This document shows positions 50,136-63,500 of a stretch of DNA of 64,000 nucleotides, in pieces (the stretch's first letter is position 1; each line of letters opens with the position of its first letter). Origin of the DNA: Alopecurus myosuroides. Taxonomy: Eukaryota > Streptophyta > Magnoliopsida > Poales > Poaceae. Below the pieces are notes generated by a model. That model ran no database searches. It saw nothing but the letters and a program-made list of their open reading frames with translations, and had not been told where the DNA came from. The stretch is taken from positions 325,816,941 to 325,880,940 of the forward strand of contig CM054057.1 of assembly GCA_028641055.1 (NCBI GenBank), given 5' to 3'. The position numbers and the translations under genes were made by a program.

Positions 50136-53100
50136 ATGGCTCATGACGACGGCGCCCGCGCCGGGTGGTCTGGATCCACCGTCACTGCAGAGGAGTGCCA
50201 GTGGCTGGTGAACACGCGGAGAGTTCCTGCCGGCGTCCGCTGCCGGCCTCCCGCTGGCGAGCTCGTCCCCGCTCCGGAGGCGGACGAGCACGTGGTCTTC
50301 CTCGCGCACTTCGCGCGGGGATTCGGGCTTCCGGCATCGGATTTCTTCCGCGGCTTCCTCGACCACTTCGGGATCCTGCCGCACCACCTGCCGCCGAATG
50401 CGGTGGTGATGCTCGCATACCACGCCGTGGTGTGCGAGGCATTTCTAGGCGTGTGCCCCACGCCGATGACCTGGGCGCGCTTCTTCTTCTTCCGGAAGCA
50501 GAGCAAGGCCAAGCCGGGTAGCGCGGAGAGCAGCCGCGGCGTGACCGAGACCGGTAGCGCCATGATGGTGCAGCGCAGCGGGACCAACCACCCGCGCATC
50601 AAAGGTCTTGATTCCGTGCGCAAGTGGCAGAGAACGTTCTTCTACGTGAAGAACATCCCTGTCAAGAAGGACGAGCCCGTGGTCGACCAGATCAATCTTC
50701 CCCGGTGGACCAATTCGCCGCCTACCGGGCAGAATTGGGGATTCAAGCCCCCACTAGATGGCGACATCAAGCAGATCAACGCGCGCCTCGCCAAGCTGAA
50801 GGAGAGCGGGCTCAAGGACGACGACCCCATCGCCTGCTGGATCTCCAGGCGGGTGCTCCCGCTGCAACGCCGCGCACACCTCATGTGCTACATGGGCGGC
50901 AACCGAGACTGCACTCGGACGACTACATTCGAGCTCAGCAACGCGGATGTGTCCGTCTGGGCGCGCTCCATTGTAACATCCCTGATTTTAGGAAAACTCA
51001 AAAATCACAAAAATTTGAAACTTTTTGTTTTCATGTTTGGTAAGTCACCAAAAACCAAATGAGATGCAAGAAACAAAAGAAAACAATACACATTTCAATG
51101 AAATTGAAATTAAGAATCCATTATACCTCTATTCCATAAACCCTAAAGTCATTTCAAAATAAATATTTCTACATAAATAAAATATTTCTTAGCAAACATC
51201 TTTACCAAACATGTTTTCAACTCAACTACTGTTTTGAAAATGATTATGAAATTTAAAAACTAGAGAATTGTTATCTTTAGTAATTCTCAATGTCACCAAA
51301 AATATTTTCACCAATCATTAAATATATCATATGAATAAAAATTATTTAAGTTGCTATTCAAATATCAAGTGTCAAACCATAGAATATATTCCATAAATTG
51401 TTTTGGAAAACAAATATTTACACATGTGGTAGTCCTCTGATAATTATTATCAACTTTCCTATTTAATTATTTTCTACAATTAAAAATGGCATAAAGTGAT
51501 TTAGTAATATGCTAAAATTATAAAATATACTAATGGGTTGAAATTGTTTTGAGAAATAATATTTGACCTAAATAATGTATCTGAAATATTACAAGACCCA
51601 ATTTCCATTTATTTACATTTTCTATTTTAAAATTTGTATTAAGTAACTATTGATGTTTTCATCATAATGTAAAGTTATAAAATATGAAAACACTTTGAAT
51701 TGGTTTTGGAAAGTAGTATTTGATCATCATAAAGCTACTGAAATTTTATTTGACAAATATTCATATTTGTTAATTTTCTAAATTAAAAACCACTTTAAGA
51801 AACTATTAGGGAATTATTCAATATTCCAAATTTAAAAATAAAAACATGTTGAAAATGTTTACAAAAACGATATGGGTTGAAAGATATTAATATTACAGAA
51901 ATTTGGAAATTTATTTAACCTTAATTGGATAAAGAAAACAGAAGTTATTAAGAAATTAAGAAATCAGGGGAAAAAAAGAGAGCCGACGTCAGCATGACGT
52001 CAGCATCGTCTTCGACCCCAGGAAACTGCAACGACAGTTTCTGCCTTAATTTTCTCCGATTGATTGCGGGCATTTGAAGCCGTCTTAATTCGTCCCGTTT
52101 CCTCTCTGTTAAAGCCCATCCTCATCTCTCCGTTTCCCCTCCAATTCCCCCCTCTATCCTTCCCCGAGTCCGTTGTATTAGCTCGCCGGAGATCCATTTC
52201 TCCCGCCGCCGTTATTCTTAGATTCGATCGGGTGAGACCACATTTGAGCCCAAGACCACCCCCATCATGTTCCTCTAATCCTCCTTCATCTTCTGACCTC
52301 TTTGTTTGAATTTTTGTCGACGGAATCGACCGCGCCGTCCATTCCCGTAGCTCGCCGGAGCCGCCGCGTCGGGAGTCCATCGCGCCACCAACAGGAGCGC
52401 CATCGAAGGAAGCCGTCCACTCCATCGACATCCCCTCGTCGTGGCGCATCTCTTAGACGTCTTCTCCAAGCCAGGAGACCACCGTAGCGTCAACTCCGTC
52501 GACCACCGTGACAGAGCGCCACCGTTCATCCATTTCCGGCGGCCCACGCCGGCGAGGTGAGTCCCTCTCTGTCCCTAACCGTTGGATCCTAGTCCAATGG
52601 CCACGATTAGATCTTAAGCCGAAAAGGTATCGGCCAATAGGAAAGGGCCAACTCAGCATACGCGTTAAAACAGTATCTGTCGCCCAGCGCAGCGCACAGC
52701 CGGCCCAGGCCCACTTCCTACCCATCGCACTGCCATCAAATAGCAGAATTTGAGCCCAACTATCTCTGGGATTTATTCCCGAATAAAAATAGAATATCAA
52801 TTTTGCAGAAAAGCCCCTAGAAACTAGAATCATCATATCTTTTGATCCATAAGGTCAAATTTAGCAATCTTGGACTTTTTGAAAAGCCCTTGACATTTAG
52901 AAACTTTTGGCACTGGCCAAATTCAAATTTGACAAACTTAAATTTGTTCAAATTCAAATATGCTTGTTTGATGAAATTTGGCATAATTCAAATTCCACAA
53001 ATCCAAAAATTGCAAATAAAATATTTTTGGAAACCTTAGGATGAGTACTTTCACACCCTCTGTCCCAAAATAATATTTGAACAAATTAAAATTGATTTTA

Positions 53101-56100
53101 AAATTAAGTTGTCTATTTGAGTATTTTGACATAGAATTATTTCTATAAATAATTAGAAAATGTTTTCTTAGGCAAAGTTGATCCTTTTGGTAGCCTTGAA
53201 CCATGAGACTTCATTTCCCAACCATTTTGGACACCCTTGGACCATGGCCATGATTATTTGACCAAAAACCCAACATAGTGATACATCCATTTTCACCATG
53301 ACTTAGGAATTGTTTTCAATTGTTATTATTTGATGTTATGTCCATTTGGAGCCAAGCCATGTCCTTAGAATGTGCCAATCACATATAGTACCAAGTAGTG
53401 AACTTTAGTTTTCTATCTACTTCTACACTCCCCTATTCTTGCTTCAAGAATTCATCAAGTTAGCAAAAAGGAAATCAAGACTCAAGCACAAGGAGGATCA
53501 ATGAAGAAATTTTGAAGAAAAGACTCCACCACTAGAAGAAACTCAAGGAAGTACATGTGTGAAGAATCCAGAAGAAAACATCTCCCTCTCTCTTTATATC
53601 TTTCTTCTTATTTTCTCTCTCTTGACTTAGTGGTATTTGTGCCCATCCCATACCCAAACCAAATTAGTGAAGTGAAAGCCATGAAGAAAACTATCAAGAT
53701 AAAGAGAAAAATCCATCCAAGGAAAATACTACAATAGAAGCATGAAGATGATCTTCAAGAAGACAAGCATGTGAAGACTTGGAGCAATCCAGACAAGTTG
53801 AATAATAACAAGTTGTTTTCGTCCAACCATTGACCCAAATGGAAAACCCAAGACTTAGTAATATTTTCCCTTTGATGATGAAGTTAGTAGACCTACCCTA
53901 ACCACAATGGAAAATACTAACATAGTCACTTTAATATTTTTGAAGGTGAATATGACCAAGTGTTTACAATGTATTACTTTAGTTGAAGAAGTAATATGTT
54001 TATTCTTAGTGAACTCTTGGAACTTCCTCGACAAGTATGGTTATAATAAAGTTAGATCACATCAAGCTCAACCTAGTCCTTCCCAAGTAAACCATTGGAA
54101 TTTCCTTAACAAGAATGAGACCACTAGAAAATGAATCTTTCAACTCAATCCTAGACCTTGTCCTAACCAACTTGGTTAAGCCCCTTTTGATATGTTAGTT
54201 GCTATGTATGTTTTCTACACTTGTATGTTTGTTAGGATGCTTGTTTATTTGGTTTTGTGTTGTCAATGAATAGATTGTACGGAGAGCAACGATCTTTTGT
54301 GAAGAGAGTGTGATATCTTCACCAACTTCAACAAGGCAAGTAACACACCATCAACTACCCATTATTTTCTATATGCATTAGTTGATTTTGAGTAGTATGC
54401 ATGATAGGGATTTTTACTAAGTTATACTATGCTATGCTATTATCCTAGTAGTGTGTAGCCATCCCTTTTACCTTGTTATTTTGATAGCCTTAGAATTTAT
54501 TAGATGCTATGCAATGTTACAAATTGTTTTACTAGATGTTGAGGAAAAATTCTAAGTATAACTAATGAATGAACCACCTGGGTGGAAGTGGTAAGACTGG
54601 TTTATGTTGAGTGTTGCCTCAGGGCCCTTGTATAAGGGTTATTCCACTTGAGGTTGTCACTTGAGGATGGCCACCCAGGAACAAAGAGATTACTATGTCC
54701 CTCTAAATCTAGTAGCTTCCCGTGCAGCCTTTAGTCATATGGGCTCTGTCTTGATCAACTAAGTTGAATGAACTCACTAGGCTTACCAGCAGATGTAGCA
54801 TAATTATAGGTGGCACGGGTAAGCCAAACGGTGGTGGAATTTCTTCTGAAAGATCTCGTCTCAATCTTCTCCTTTCCTTAATGAACTCAGGGTGTATAGG
54901 ATGTTTGGGCTGATTTGAGTCTGAAGGTGAAAGTGCACAAACTCTGCAGAGTCAACAAACTAAGATCTTAGCCGTGTCCCCGGTTATGGACAACTATGAG
55001 CAGCTGGACAAGGATTGACGGAAGAATCTCATCATCAATTTCAATAAGTAAAATTTTGACCAAGTGAACAGTATTGTGGTGCTTGGATCTTAATCCAATG
55101 TTGCCACCCTTTTGAAAAGAAAAGTTGGTTTTACAAAAGTGATAGGAGAAAAACTGGCTTTATGCAAACTTAGCCAAAACTCCACTCAGCCAAATAAGCA
55201 TGTAGTATTAGTCTTGCCTTTTATATCCACCATAGTGTTACTTGCCAATACATTAAATTGTATTGACTCCCTTGTGGCTGCATATTCCATATTGCAGATA
55301 TTTCTGAAGACGAGTGAGGATTTCGTTTAGGATCTCGAGACTATCGCCAACATGTTTTGCCTGTGGCACATGAAGAAGATGGGCTCAATGTTGTACTTTG
55401 TTTTCCGCTGTATATCTTTGTTTACTGCTAGTCTTCTAAGACTATGCAAGTTGTAATCCTATTTTGTAAAGACTGGATCATGCGATGTAATAGAATTTGA
55501 TGCATTTGCATGATATTTCATTTTGTACTGTGGTGCTAGCAATTGATCCAGGGACTAGCACAATAACACAGGTATTCCATCTTTATTAAAAGTTGGGATG
55601 CTACATCCATCATGAGCACCGGCCTCAGGGACAACTGGCAGTACGGCTTTGTGCCGTACAGCCGCACGAAGCCGATCAAGCGGGTTAGTACTCTTATCCC
55701 TGTTTCCTGCATACAGATTCCGAGTAGATAGCTTTCTTAGCTTGGGGTGCTTAGCCCCCGCACTCTGTGCCGAGTAGGACACTTAGCCGTACTGCTTAGG
55801 CTTCATGTGCTTTATGCTTGCACGCCACGCCGAGTAGGACACTTAGCAGTATTGCTTAGGCTTCTTGTGCTTTATGTTTGCACGCCACGCCGAGTAAGAC
55901 ACTTAGCAGTATTATGCTTCGTGCTAGCATCCCGCTCCGGGTAGAATCCCTTATGCTGCTCAACTGATTCATGTTGCCTGCTTATATCTTCAGCGCCTTT
56001 CTCGCCAGCTCGCTGAGAGCGAGGAGCGCTTCGAGGCCAATTGGCACGCAGATCGGACAGAGGACGACGAGGTCTCCTACGACACCGCGGAAAAACTCAA

Positions 56101-59100
56101 TATCCCTCATGCCGCCCAGATGGATGAGCATCACGTCGACGCGTCCGTCCGGGATTGGTCCGAAGACGACGACGAAGGTGATTGAGTTCACCTTTACGGC
56201 CGCGAGTAGCGCAACCCAATTTCCTCCTGTTTCCTAACTGTTTTCTTCTTCTCAATCTTTATAGACGATGCTGACGCTGATGCTGATGCTGAAGAGGAGG
56301 GCGAGGACGAGGACGAGGACGCCCTTGACGCCGATCCGCTAGCGGTTGCTGCTCCCGCTACTCGCAAGAGGGCGGGTAGTGGTGCTCAAGAGCCCCCTAG
56401 CAAGAAGCCCAAGCAAGCCGTGAAGAAAGTCAAGCAGGGTAGACGGCTACCCCCTTCTCGTGCAGGGTAAGTAACTTTCTTCTGAGTTGCAATTTGCTGT
56501 TGCTGCTTTCTCGGAACTCTTTATTCCATTACAGCTTCTCGATTTCTTCTGTTTCTCACACTCTTCTTACGAACTTCCTTCTTCTCTTCAGCGCCCCCTT
56601 GGATGCTAATGCTGCTGCCGCACCCACCAAATCCAAGTCCAAGACGAGATCCGCCATCGACGTCGATGTGCTTATCGATCTCTCTGAAGAGGACGAGGTC
56701 GCAGCACGGGACAGGGTGCGTGCGCCCTCTCCTGTGAAAGGAGAAGACGAGGACGACGCCCAGGACATGGATGTTGGTGCCCATGAAGCCAACCAGGAGC
56801 AGCAGGCCCGCGCAGAGCAGGAAGCGCAGGATGCTGCTCACGATGATAGACCACTTTCTCCCCCAGCTGCCGCAGCCGGGGAGGACGCAGAGCAAGGCCC
56901 CGAGCAACAAGATCATGCCGCCCTTGAGCGGCAGGAAGAAAACCAGGAGCAGCAAGACACTGACGCTGCTGCCCAGGACGACCCCGCGGCCCAGCCGCGG
57001 GTAGAAGGACAAGAAGAGGTACAACCAGATCCTGCTGCCGAGCAGCAGGTTGAGACAGTTGACATGGAGCAGGACCTGCAGAGCCACGCGCAGTCGGAGG
57101 CTGCGCCGGGTAGCGGGCCCTTGGTGCCACCTACCCAGCAGGGCACCTCATCCACCGCACCGAGCTCCCCTCCGGTGAAGAAGACCAAGGTTACAGCCAG
57201 CCCTCCAGCCAAGAAAGATGCGGCCGAGAAGAAGGCTGCTGAGAAGAAGGCTGTCGAGAAGCCAGCCGCCGAGAAGAAGGCCACCGAGAAGAAAACCGCC
57301 GAGAAGCCAGCTGTTCAGCCAGACGCTGCTGTCCGCAGGAATCCTCCTCGTGGCGCTGCGCAAGATTCTGCCGCGATGCTGCCACCTAGACCAAAGGCAA
57401 AGCTTGCCGTGAAGAGTGGGCAGCTCGCTATTGGTGCTTCCGGCAGCGATGAAACATACCTGCTGGATCAAGCCTTCGCGATCCGCCTGCCTACCCGCCT
57501 TACTTGTTGCAGACGAGCAAGCAATACAGCATCCCGCTAAGCGCGGCCGAGAAGAAACTTGCTATTACCAGAGGCAAACAGGCCCAGGCTGTGGATTCCA
57601 AGCCGCCAGCCAAGAACAAGGACAGGGCCCTTTCAATTTTCTCGCGCGAGGTCCAGGAGACCGAGATGACGTCGAAGGGGCTTGAGCAGATGATCGACCG
57701 GGTAGGCTTCATTGAAGCTGACTAGGACAACAACGTCCTTGGCAATGATCCCTGGCACGGCCTTGCCTTGGGCAAGCTGGACCACTGGCGCACTGACTGG
57801 AACAAGGCGGACATGGGCTACAATCCCATGACCATCTCGTCCTCCACCAGTACGCTTGCCGCGAAGTTGTTCGTCCACCGCAAAAATGCCGAAGACATCG
57901 AGCAAACCTACGCGGTAAGTTTTGCTTGTCTATTCCGAGTTGCTTTTTTCTTCTCTTCTACTCTTCTCCTTCTTCTTATCCACCATCCAGTCCCCGAGAT
58001 TCGGGCCGAGTAGACGGATACTCAACCGAGTTGCCGTCTTCTCGGGTTGAATCTTTTAAAATTTTGTCTGATTCCTTTTCTTTCTGCCTCTCAGAATAGC
58101 CTCTTGAAGATAACAAATCTGTACCGGTCGCTGCTCTGGAATCACAGCATTGCAAGAAGGCGCCTTGAGGCCCTAGAAGCAGAACGCAAAAGTGATGCTG
58201 CGACAGAGAAAGAGGCCGTGGACCGTACTCTCAAGATTTCCGAGATCGAAAGTAAGCTTTTAGCTACGCGGTTCATGCGTTTCGTGTTTACGCCCGCTTA
58301 TGCTTTCTGCTTTAACCGATTTCACCCTGCAGGTAAGTTTAAGAAACTGGAAGATGAGCACCAACACTGCCATGTGTTTGTTGAGAACGCTGAGAACACC
58401 ATCAAGAAAATGGAAGGTGAGTTGCCGTCTTCTCGGCTTATCTCTCTTCTTTTTTCTTCGCTACTCTGCTAACCTTGTTCCTCCCTCCGCAGAAGATCAC
58501 AAGAAATTTGTCGAGGAGCATCTCGACTGCCTCAAACCCGCCGAGGTGCAGCAGCAATTGGCGAGCCAGGCTGTAGAGCTAAAGAAAGAGCACACCACCG
58601 AGATGGAACCTCTCCAACTCCAGCTGCGAACCGCCCTTCAAGATGCCCTTGACATAACTGCCGAGAAGAACAAGATAGCTACCGAGAAGGTCAAGATTGA
58701 GGCAGCAGCCAAGGCTGAGAAAAGGGCTCTCGAGCTGGAGTGTGATACGCTGAGGAAGAGCAGCTCAGATCTCATGCTCCAGCTGGCCCAGTTCCGGAGG
58801 GTGGAAGAAAGGCACGTTGCTGATGAGGAGTCATGGGAGAAGAGGCTGCAGTCGCTACTTTGCGAGCTGAATAGTAAGTACCCGCTTCTCTGCACTTCGC
58901 GGTCTCCTTTTGCTTCTCTGCTGCTTGATTCGCTTCTCTTCTCTGCCTCTGTCTCTAATCTTCTTGATAGCTTTTTCAGAAATTTTCCCCGACCTCAGCT
59001 CGGCTTGCAAACCTGCTCTGTCAAAGGCCCAGGCAGCACGCACCGAGAAGGGCGAGCCCATGGACACCAAAGCCTCAATCGAAGACAGCCTCACAAACAT

Positions 59101-59888
59101 GCAGGGGCAGCTCCAGCGTCTAAGGGGCGTGGGCACCGATCTGGTGCGCACTGCCTTCAAGCTCCATGACTTGTTTTGGCCTCGAGACTCTGCGCCAGCA
59201 ACCATCCGTGGGCTCGCCGAGAAGCTGAATGGCGTCAAGGCCGAGCTGAAGAAGTGGCGAGCATCCGGAGCACGGGCAGGCGCGGATATGCTGCTCCTCT
59301 TCATCTGCAGCTGGTATGAGAACCTCAATCTCAATACCATCCTCGAGATGCGCCGCGATTCCAAGTGGGAGAAGGAACCCGAGTGCGTGGCTCGCCGTCA
59401 GGCAGTCGCGTGGGAGATCGCCTCCTACGCACTACATCGAAGGCCTCCCCGAGCCCGACACGGATGTGGAAGGCGAGGGCGACGACGAGGATGAAGATGA
59501 TGACGAGGAGGCTACGGTGTCAGACGGGCTGAGCTTCTTCGCCAGCACCGATGAGAAGTCCGGGAAGGGCAAGGGCACGGTCGTCGAGGATAGCGACGAG
59601 GAAGCCGAAAGCGTGGAGATGACCATCGACACCGCGGCCCTTGAGTTCGGCACTTCATCAGGCGCAGCTCTTGATGACACGGCGCGACTCCGCGCTCAAT
59701 CGGCTGCCTCCACTTCAGCGACGGACCCCATCTCGGTGGCCACGGCCACCTCTGACCAGGCTGCCACCAATCCTGAAGCAGATGCTGCAAAGACTGACGC
59801 CGCCAACTCGGAAGCTGATGCTGCCAAGGCCACCCCCGAAGCTGACGCTGCCAAGGCCAACACCGAAAGCGCTGCTACTTCCACTTGA
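50136..59888 (+). CDS. Antisense extra gene of the Tat Gypsy (gypsy-type transposon domain, coiled coil), split and frameshifted
   Basis: Exons read by splice signals: 50136-50971 joined to 55611-55683 (after removing the solo LTR), 55994-56177, 56265-56466, 56592-57914, 58095-58251, 58333-58416, 58493-58873 and 58980-59888. Introns are GT-AG. The first ~250 residues match the pattern of the putative gypsy-type transposon domain (LAHFARGFGLPASDFF, FGILPHHLPPNAVVMLAYHAV, TFFYVKNIPV). Long acidic and Ala/Lys/Glu repeats (AEKKAAEKKAVEKPAAEKKA) follow, then a coiled coil (ALEAERKSDAATEKEAVDR) and a Trp/Leu-rich C-terminal domain. Frameshifts occur near 57495 and 59425, and TAG interrupts at 57723-57725. 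The function of these antisense proteins is unknown. The gene is now broken. Confidence 0.75.
50972..55605. mobile_element. 4.6-kb solo LTR, LARD-like, TSD TCCAT
   Basis: It starts TGTAACATCCC and ends GGGATGCTACA, near-perfect inverted ends with TG...CA. It is flanked by TCCAT at 50967-50971 and 55606-55610. Removal restores the antisense-gene reading. No pol or gag is recognised and the start sequence does not recur inside, so it is best read as a single LTR of a large non-coding retrotransposon (LARD-like, for example of the Sukkula size class; the family is inferred from length only). GC-rich sequence at 52020-52570 followed by GCGAGGTGAGTCC may be a transcribed leader with a splice donor. 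Confidence 0.8.
55761..55915. repeat. 60-bp tandem repeat in intron 1 of the antisense gene
   Basis: Exact 60-bp periodicity is seen: CACGCCACGCCGAGTAGGAC, then ACTTAGCAGTATTGCTTAGG and CTTCTTGTGCTTTATGTTTG, in units at 55761-55820, 55821-55880 and a partial third to about 55915. It lies within the intron. Confidence 0.9.
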
Positions 59889-60556
59889 TTATGTCCTGCC
59901 ACACTTATGCTTGAAACCTTTATCAGATCCCCGTAATGCCGGGTGCAGATGTACTGAACAATTTATCTTCCCGTTGCTACTCAGTTTTATTTCATTTGAA
60001 GTTTTTATACTTAGCAATTTGAGCAGCTTTGGCTTGATGCCGGGTTGCGTTATCATGCGAGTCCCCGAGTTGCATTTTTCATCCACCTTTTCTTTTTATC
60101 TCAGCTCTTACCTGCAACTTGTTGCTTTTTTGGTATTCGAGTCACAAGAGTTCAAAGTCGAGGTTTCAAATACTTAGCCACTTAGGAAACAGTCATAGTA
60201 ACGCTACCCACCACATAGCCGAAAAGGATAACAACAGACAACAAAAAACACTCTACTCGGTTGCCACACGCTTCCTTCCCTTTGCAATTTTTCATCTGTT
60301 CATTGACTCTTTGGCTTGTTCTCTGGCTTGCCATGAAGCCGGTTTGCGGACAGCAGCAGAGTCGCAGAGTGTCCGGTGAGTATAAACACACTACTTCGTA
60401 TGCTTTTGAAATTCTAAGCGCAGCAACCGAGTAGACAAAGAAACAACAGAGTAGAAACACTTAGAGCAATTTTGGACGAGGGCAGTCCCCGAGTTCAATT
60501 TTAGATTGCAGAGTAGGAGCTTTTACTCGGATAAGAGAGTACATACACACTTTTTC
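59889..60556. other. Spacer between convergent antisense gene and pol
   Basis: It probably contains the antisense gene's 3' UTR and the region after the pol stop at 60557-60559. Short CCGAGT/ACTCGG words recur. No gene is supported. Confidence 0.5.
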
Positions 60557-63500
60557 TCATGAATGAAAGCGACGAAGTAGAGCCACATTCCAGGGACGCT
60601 TAGAATCCTCTCCAGCTTTATCCGCCCTGTTCTCCTGTGATGGACGCACGTCGACGAGGTAATAGGCATCGTTGTGCAAAGCTTTGCTCACAACGAACGG
60701 CCCTTCCCACGGAGGGGACAGCTTGTGCATCCCGGCTGTGCGTTGCACAAGCCTCAGGACCATGTCTCCTTCTCGGAAAACCCTTGGGTTCACTTTTCAG
60801 CTGTGATAACGCCTCAAGTTTTGCTGGTAAACAGCCGAACGTGACAGAGTAAGCTCTCTTGCTTCTTCTAGCAGGTCAACGTCGTCTTCTCGAGCTTCTC
60901 TCGCCTCCGCCTCTGTGTAGAGGGTTACTCGGGGGGAGTCATGCTCTAGGTCAATTGGCAACACGGCTTCAGCCCCGTAAACCAAGAAGAATGGTGTGTA
61001 GCCGGTTGACCGGTTAGGGGTAGTCCTTAGACTCCACAACACCGCTGGCAACTCGTCTAGCCAACACCCTGGTGTTTTCAGCAGCGGCTCAATCAGCCTT
61101 GGCTTTATGCCTGCAAGCAGCATGCCATTTGCTTTTTCCACCTGTCCATTGGACGCGGGATGCACAACAGACGCGACATCTAGTCGGATGTGCTTATCTC
61201 TGCAGAATCTCACCATGGCTCCCTCAGCAAAGTTGGTGCCGTTATCTGTGATGATGCTGTGCGGGTAGCCGTATCTCAGGATCACATCCTTTAGGAATTT
61301 CACGGCTGTAGCTCCATCGCACTTCCGAATAGGCTTCACTTCAATCCATTTGGTGAACTTGTCCACCATGACTAAGATGTGTGTCATGTTGCCTCTAGCC
61401 GGCTTGAAAGGGCCAACCATATCCAAACACCAGACAGCAAACGGCCAAGTGACGGGAATGGTTTTCAACTCGGAAGCAGGCATATGGATCTTACTTGCGA
61501 ATCTCTGGCAACCGTTGCACTTTCTCACGATGTCTTCAGCTTGCTGCAGAGCAGTGAGCCATTAGAAACCATGCCGAAAAGCCTTCTTGACAAGAGCCCA
61601 AGAAGAGGCGTGATGCCCACATTCTCCTTGGTGTATCTCCACCAGAATTTCCTTTCCTTCTTCCGGGTCCACACAGCGTTGCAGCACGCCAGTGGCACTT
61701 CTCTTGTGCAGCACATCTCTGAATATGGTGTAGCCCTTGGATCTTCTCTGAATCTGCCTTGCAATCACCTCATCTTCTGGCAGGGTACCGTCCCTTAGAA
61801 AGGATAGTATGGGCATGGCCCAACTCGGCGTCTCCCGCGCGGGAAGCACTGGTTCGTCCACTTCCGTTGGAACAGGCACTGTTGCATCTTTTTCTGGGTT
61901 GGGGTTGACTCTCTGCAGCCCCGAGCGGTTGGCAAGGACTTCTTCAAGGAATGCGACAGTCCTCGAGCTGAGAGGGGCAGTCCCCAAGTAAGGAGGAGCA
62001 GTCCCCGAGTAAGGAGGAGCAGTCTCCGAGTAGAGAGGAGCAGTCCCCGGGTTGCAGGCGCCAGTCCCCGGGTTGGAGACGGCAGTCCTCGGGTCTCCTT
62101 TTGCACCTTCCCAGTCAATCTCCATTGGAACCGCTTCCTCATCAGGCAGGGAAGGAACAAAGATGGACTCCGAGTTGGGGGATGGCTTGTTGGATGGCTT
62201 TCTCAAATGCTCCAAGGCAACCCCAGCCGGGATGTACTGCCGAGAAGATCCCAACTTGGACAGCTCATCAGCTGCTTCGTTCTCTGCTCGGTGGATATGC
62301 TGGAACTCGCAACCTTCAAAGAATCCTGTCATGGTTTGAACCAGGAAGCGGTATGACGCCATGTTGGCATCCAGAGCATCCCAAGTGCCAGAAACCTGCT
62401 GCACGACTAGATCCGAGTCTCCATAGCATATGATGCGCTGCACACCAACTTCCTTTGCTACCTTCAAGCCGTGTACCATGGCCTCGTACTCTGCAACATT
62501 GTTGGATGCCTTGAAGTGGATTTGCAGTACGTATTTGAGTTGATCTCGCTTGGGTGACGTAAGCACCACGCCAGCACCAAGGCCTTCTTTCATCTTGGAG
62601 CCATCAAAGTGCATCTTCCAGTAGTTGGATACCGGAGTGGGAGGCTCATATTGCACCTCAGCCCAATCCACCAGGAATTCTGCCAGGATCTGAGACTTGA
62701 TGGCTTCTCTTCTCGCATACGCGGGAGCGTACGCGGCTAGCTCGATTGCCCACTTGGCTACTCTGCCACTTGCTTCCTTGTTACCCATGATATCCGAGAT
62801 GGGAGCTGAGCTCACCACTGTGATGGGGTGCTCTTGGAAGTAATGCTTCAGCTTCTTGGCGCCCAAGTACACACCGTACGTCATCTTCTGGTAGTGAGGG
62901 TAGTTCTGTTTGGAGCTGGACAGCACCTCACTGAGATAATATACAGGCCGTTGCACACTCTTGCCTTCCTCTTCTCGTTCCACCACAATCACCACGCTGA
63001 CTACCCGGTTAGTAGCAGCAATATATAGCAGCATTGACTCCTTGGGTAGCGGACTAGCCAAGATGGGAGCGCTACCCAGCATTGCCTTTAGCTCTTTGAA
63101 TGCCACATCCGCTTGCGGTGTCCAAACGAACTTGTCACTTTTCTTCATCAACTGATACAAAGGCAGGGCCTTCTCGCCCATTCTGCCCAAGAAACGGCTC
63201 AGAGATGCCAAGCAACCAGTGAATTTTTGCACATCCTTCAGGGATCTTGGCAAAGACATGCTCTCAATAGCTTTTATCTTTGAAGGATTGGCCTCAATGC
63301 CCCGACTGGATACCAAGAAGCCGAGTAGCTTGCCAGCCGGGACGCCAAAGGTGCACTTACTCGGGTTGAGCTTCATCTTATACTTGCGCAAGTTGGCGAA
63401 AGTTTCCTCAATGTCACTAAGCAGAGTATGTGTTTTATTCGTTTTGATGACAATGTCATCTACGTACACCTGCACATTTTTGCCGAGTTGATCATGCAAG

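Noticed and set aside
56521..57130. Minus-strand frames (up to 188 codons) over the antisense gene
   Set aside because: Low-complexity mirror of the Ala/Glu/Lys/Gln-rich + strand exon.
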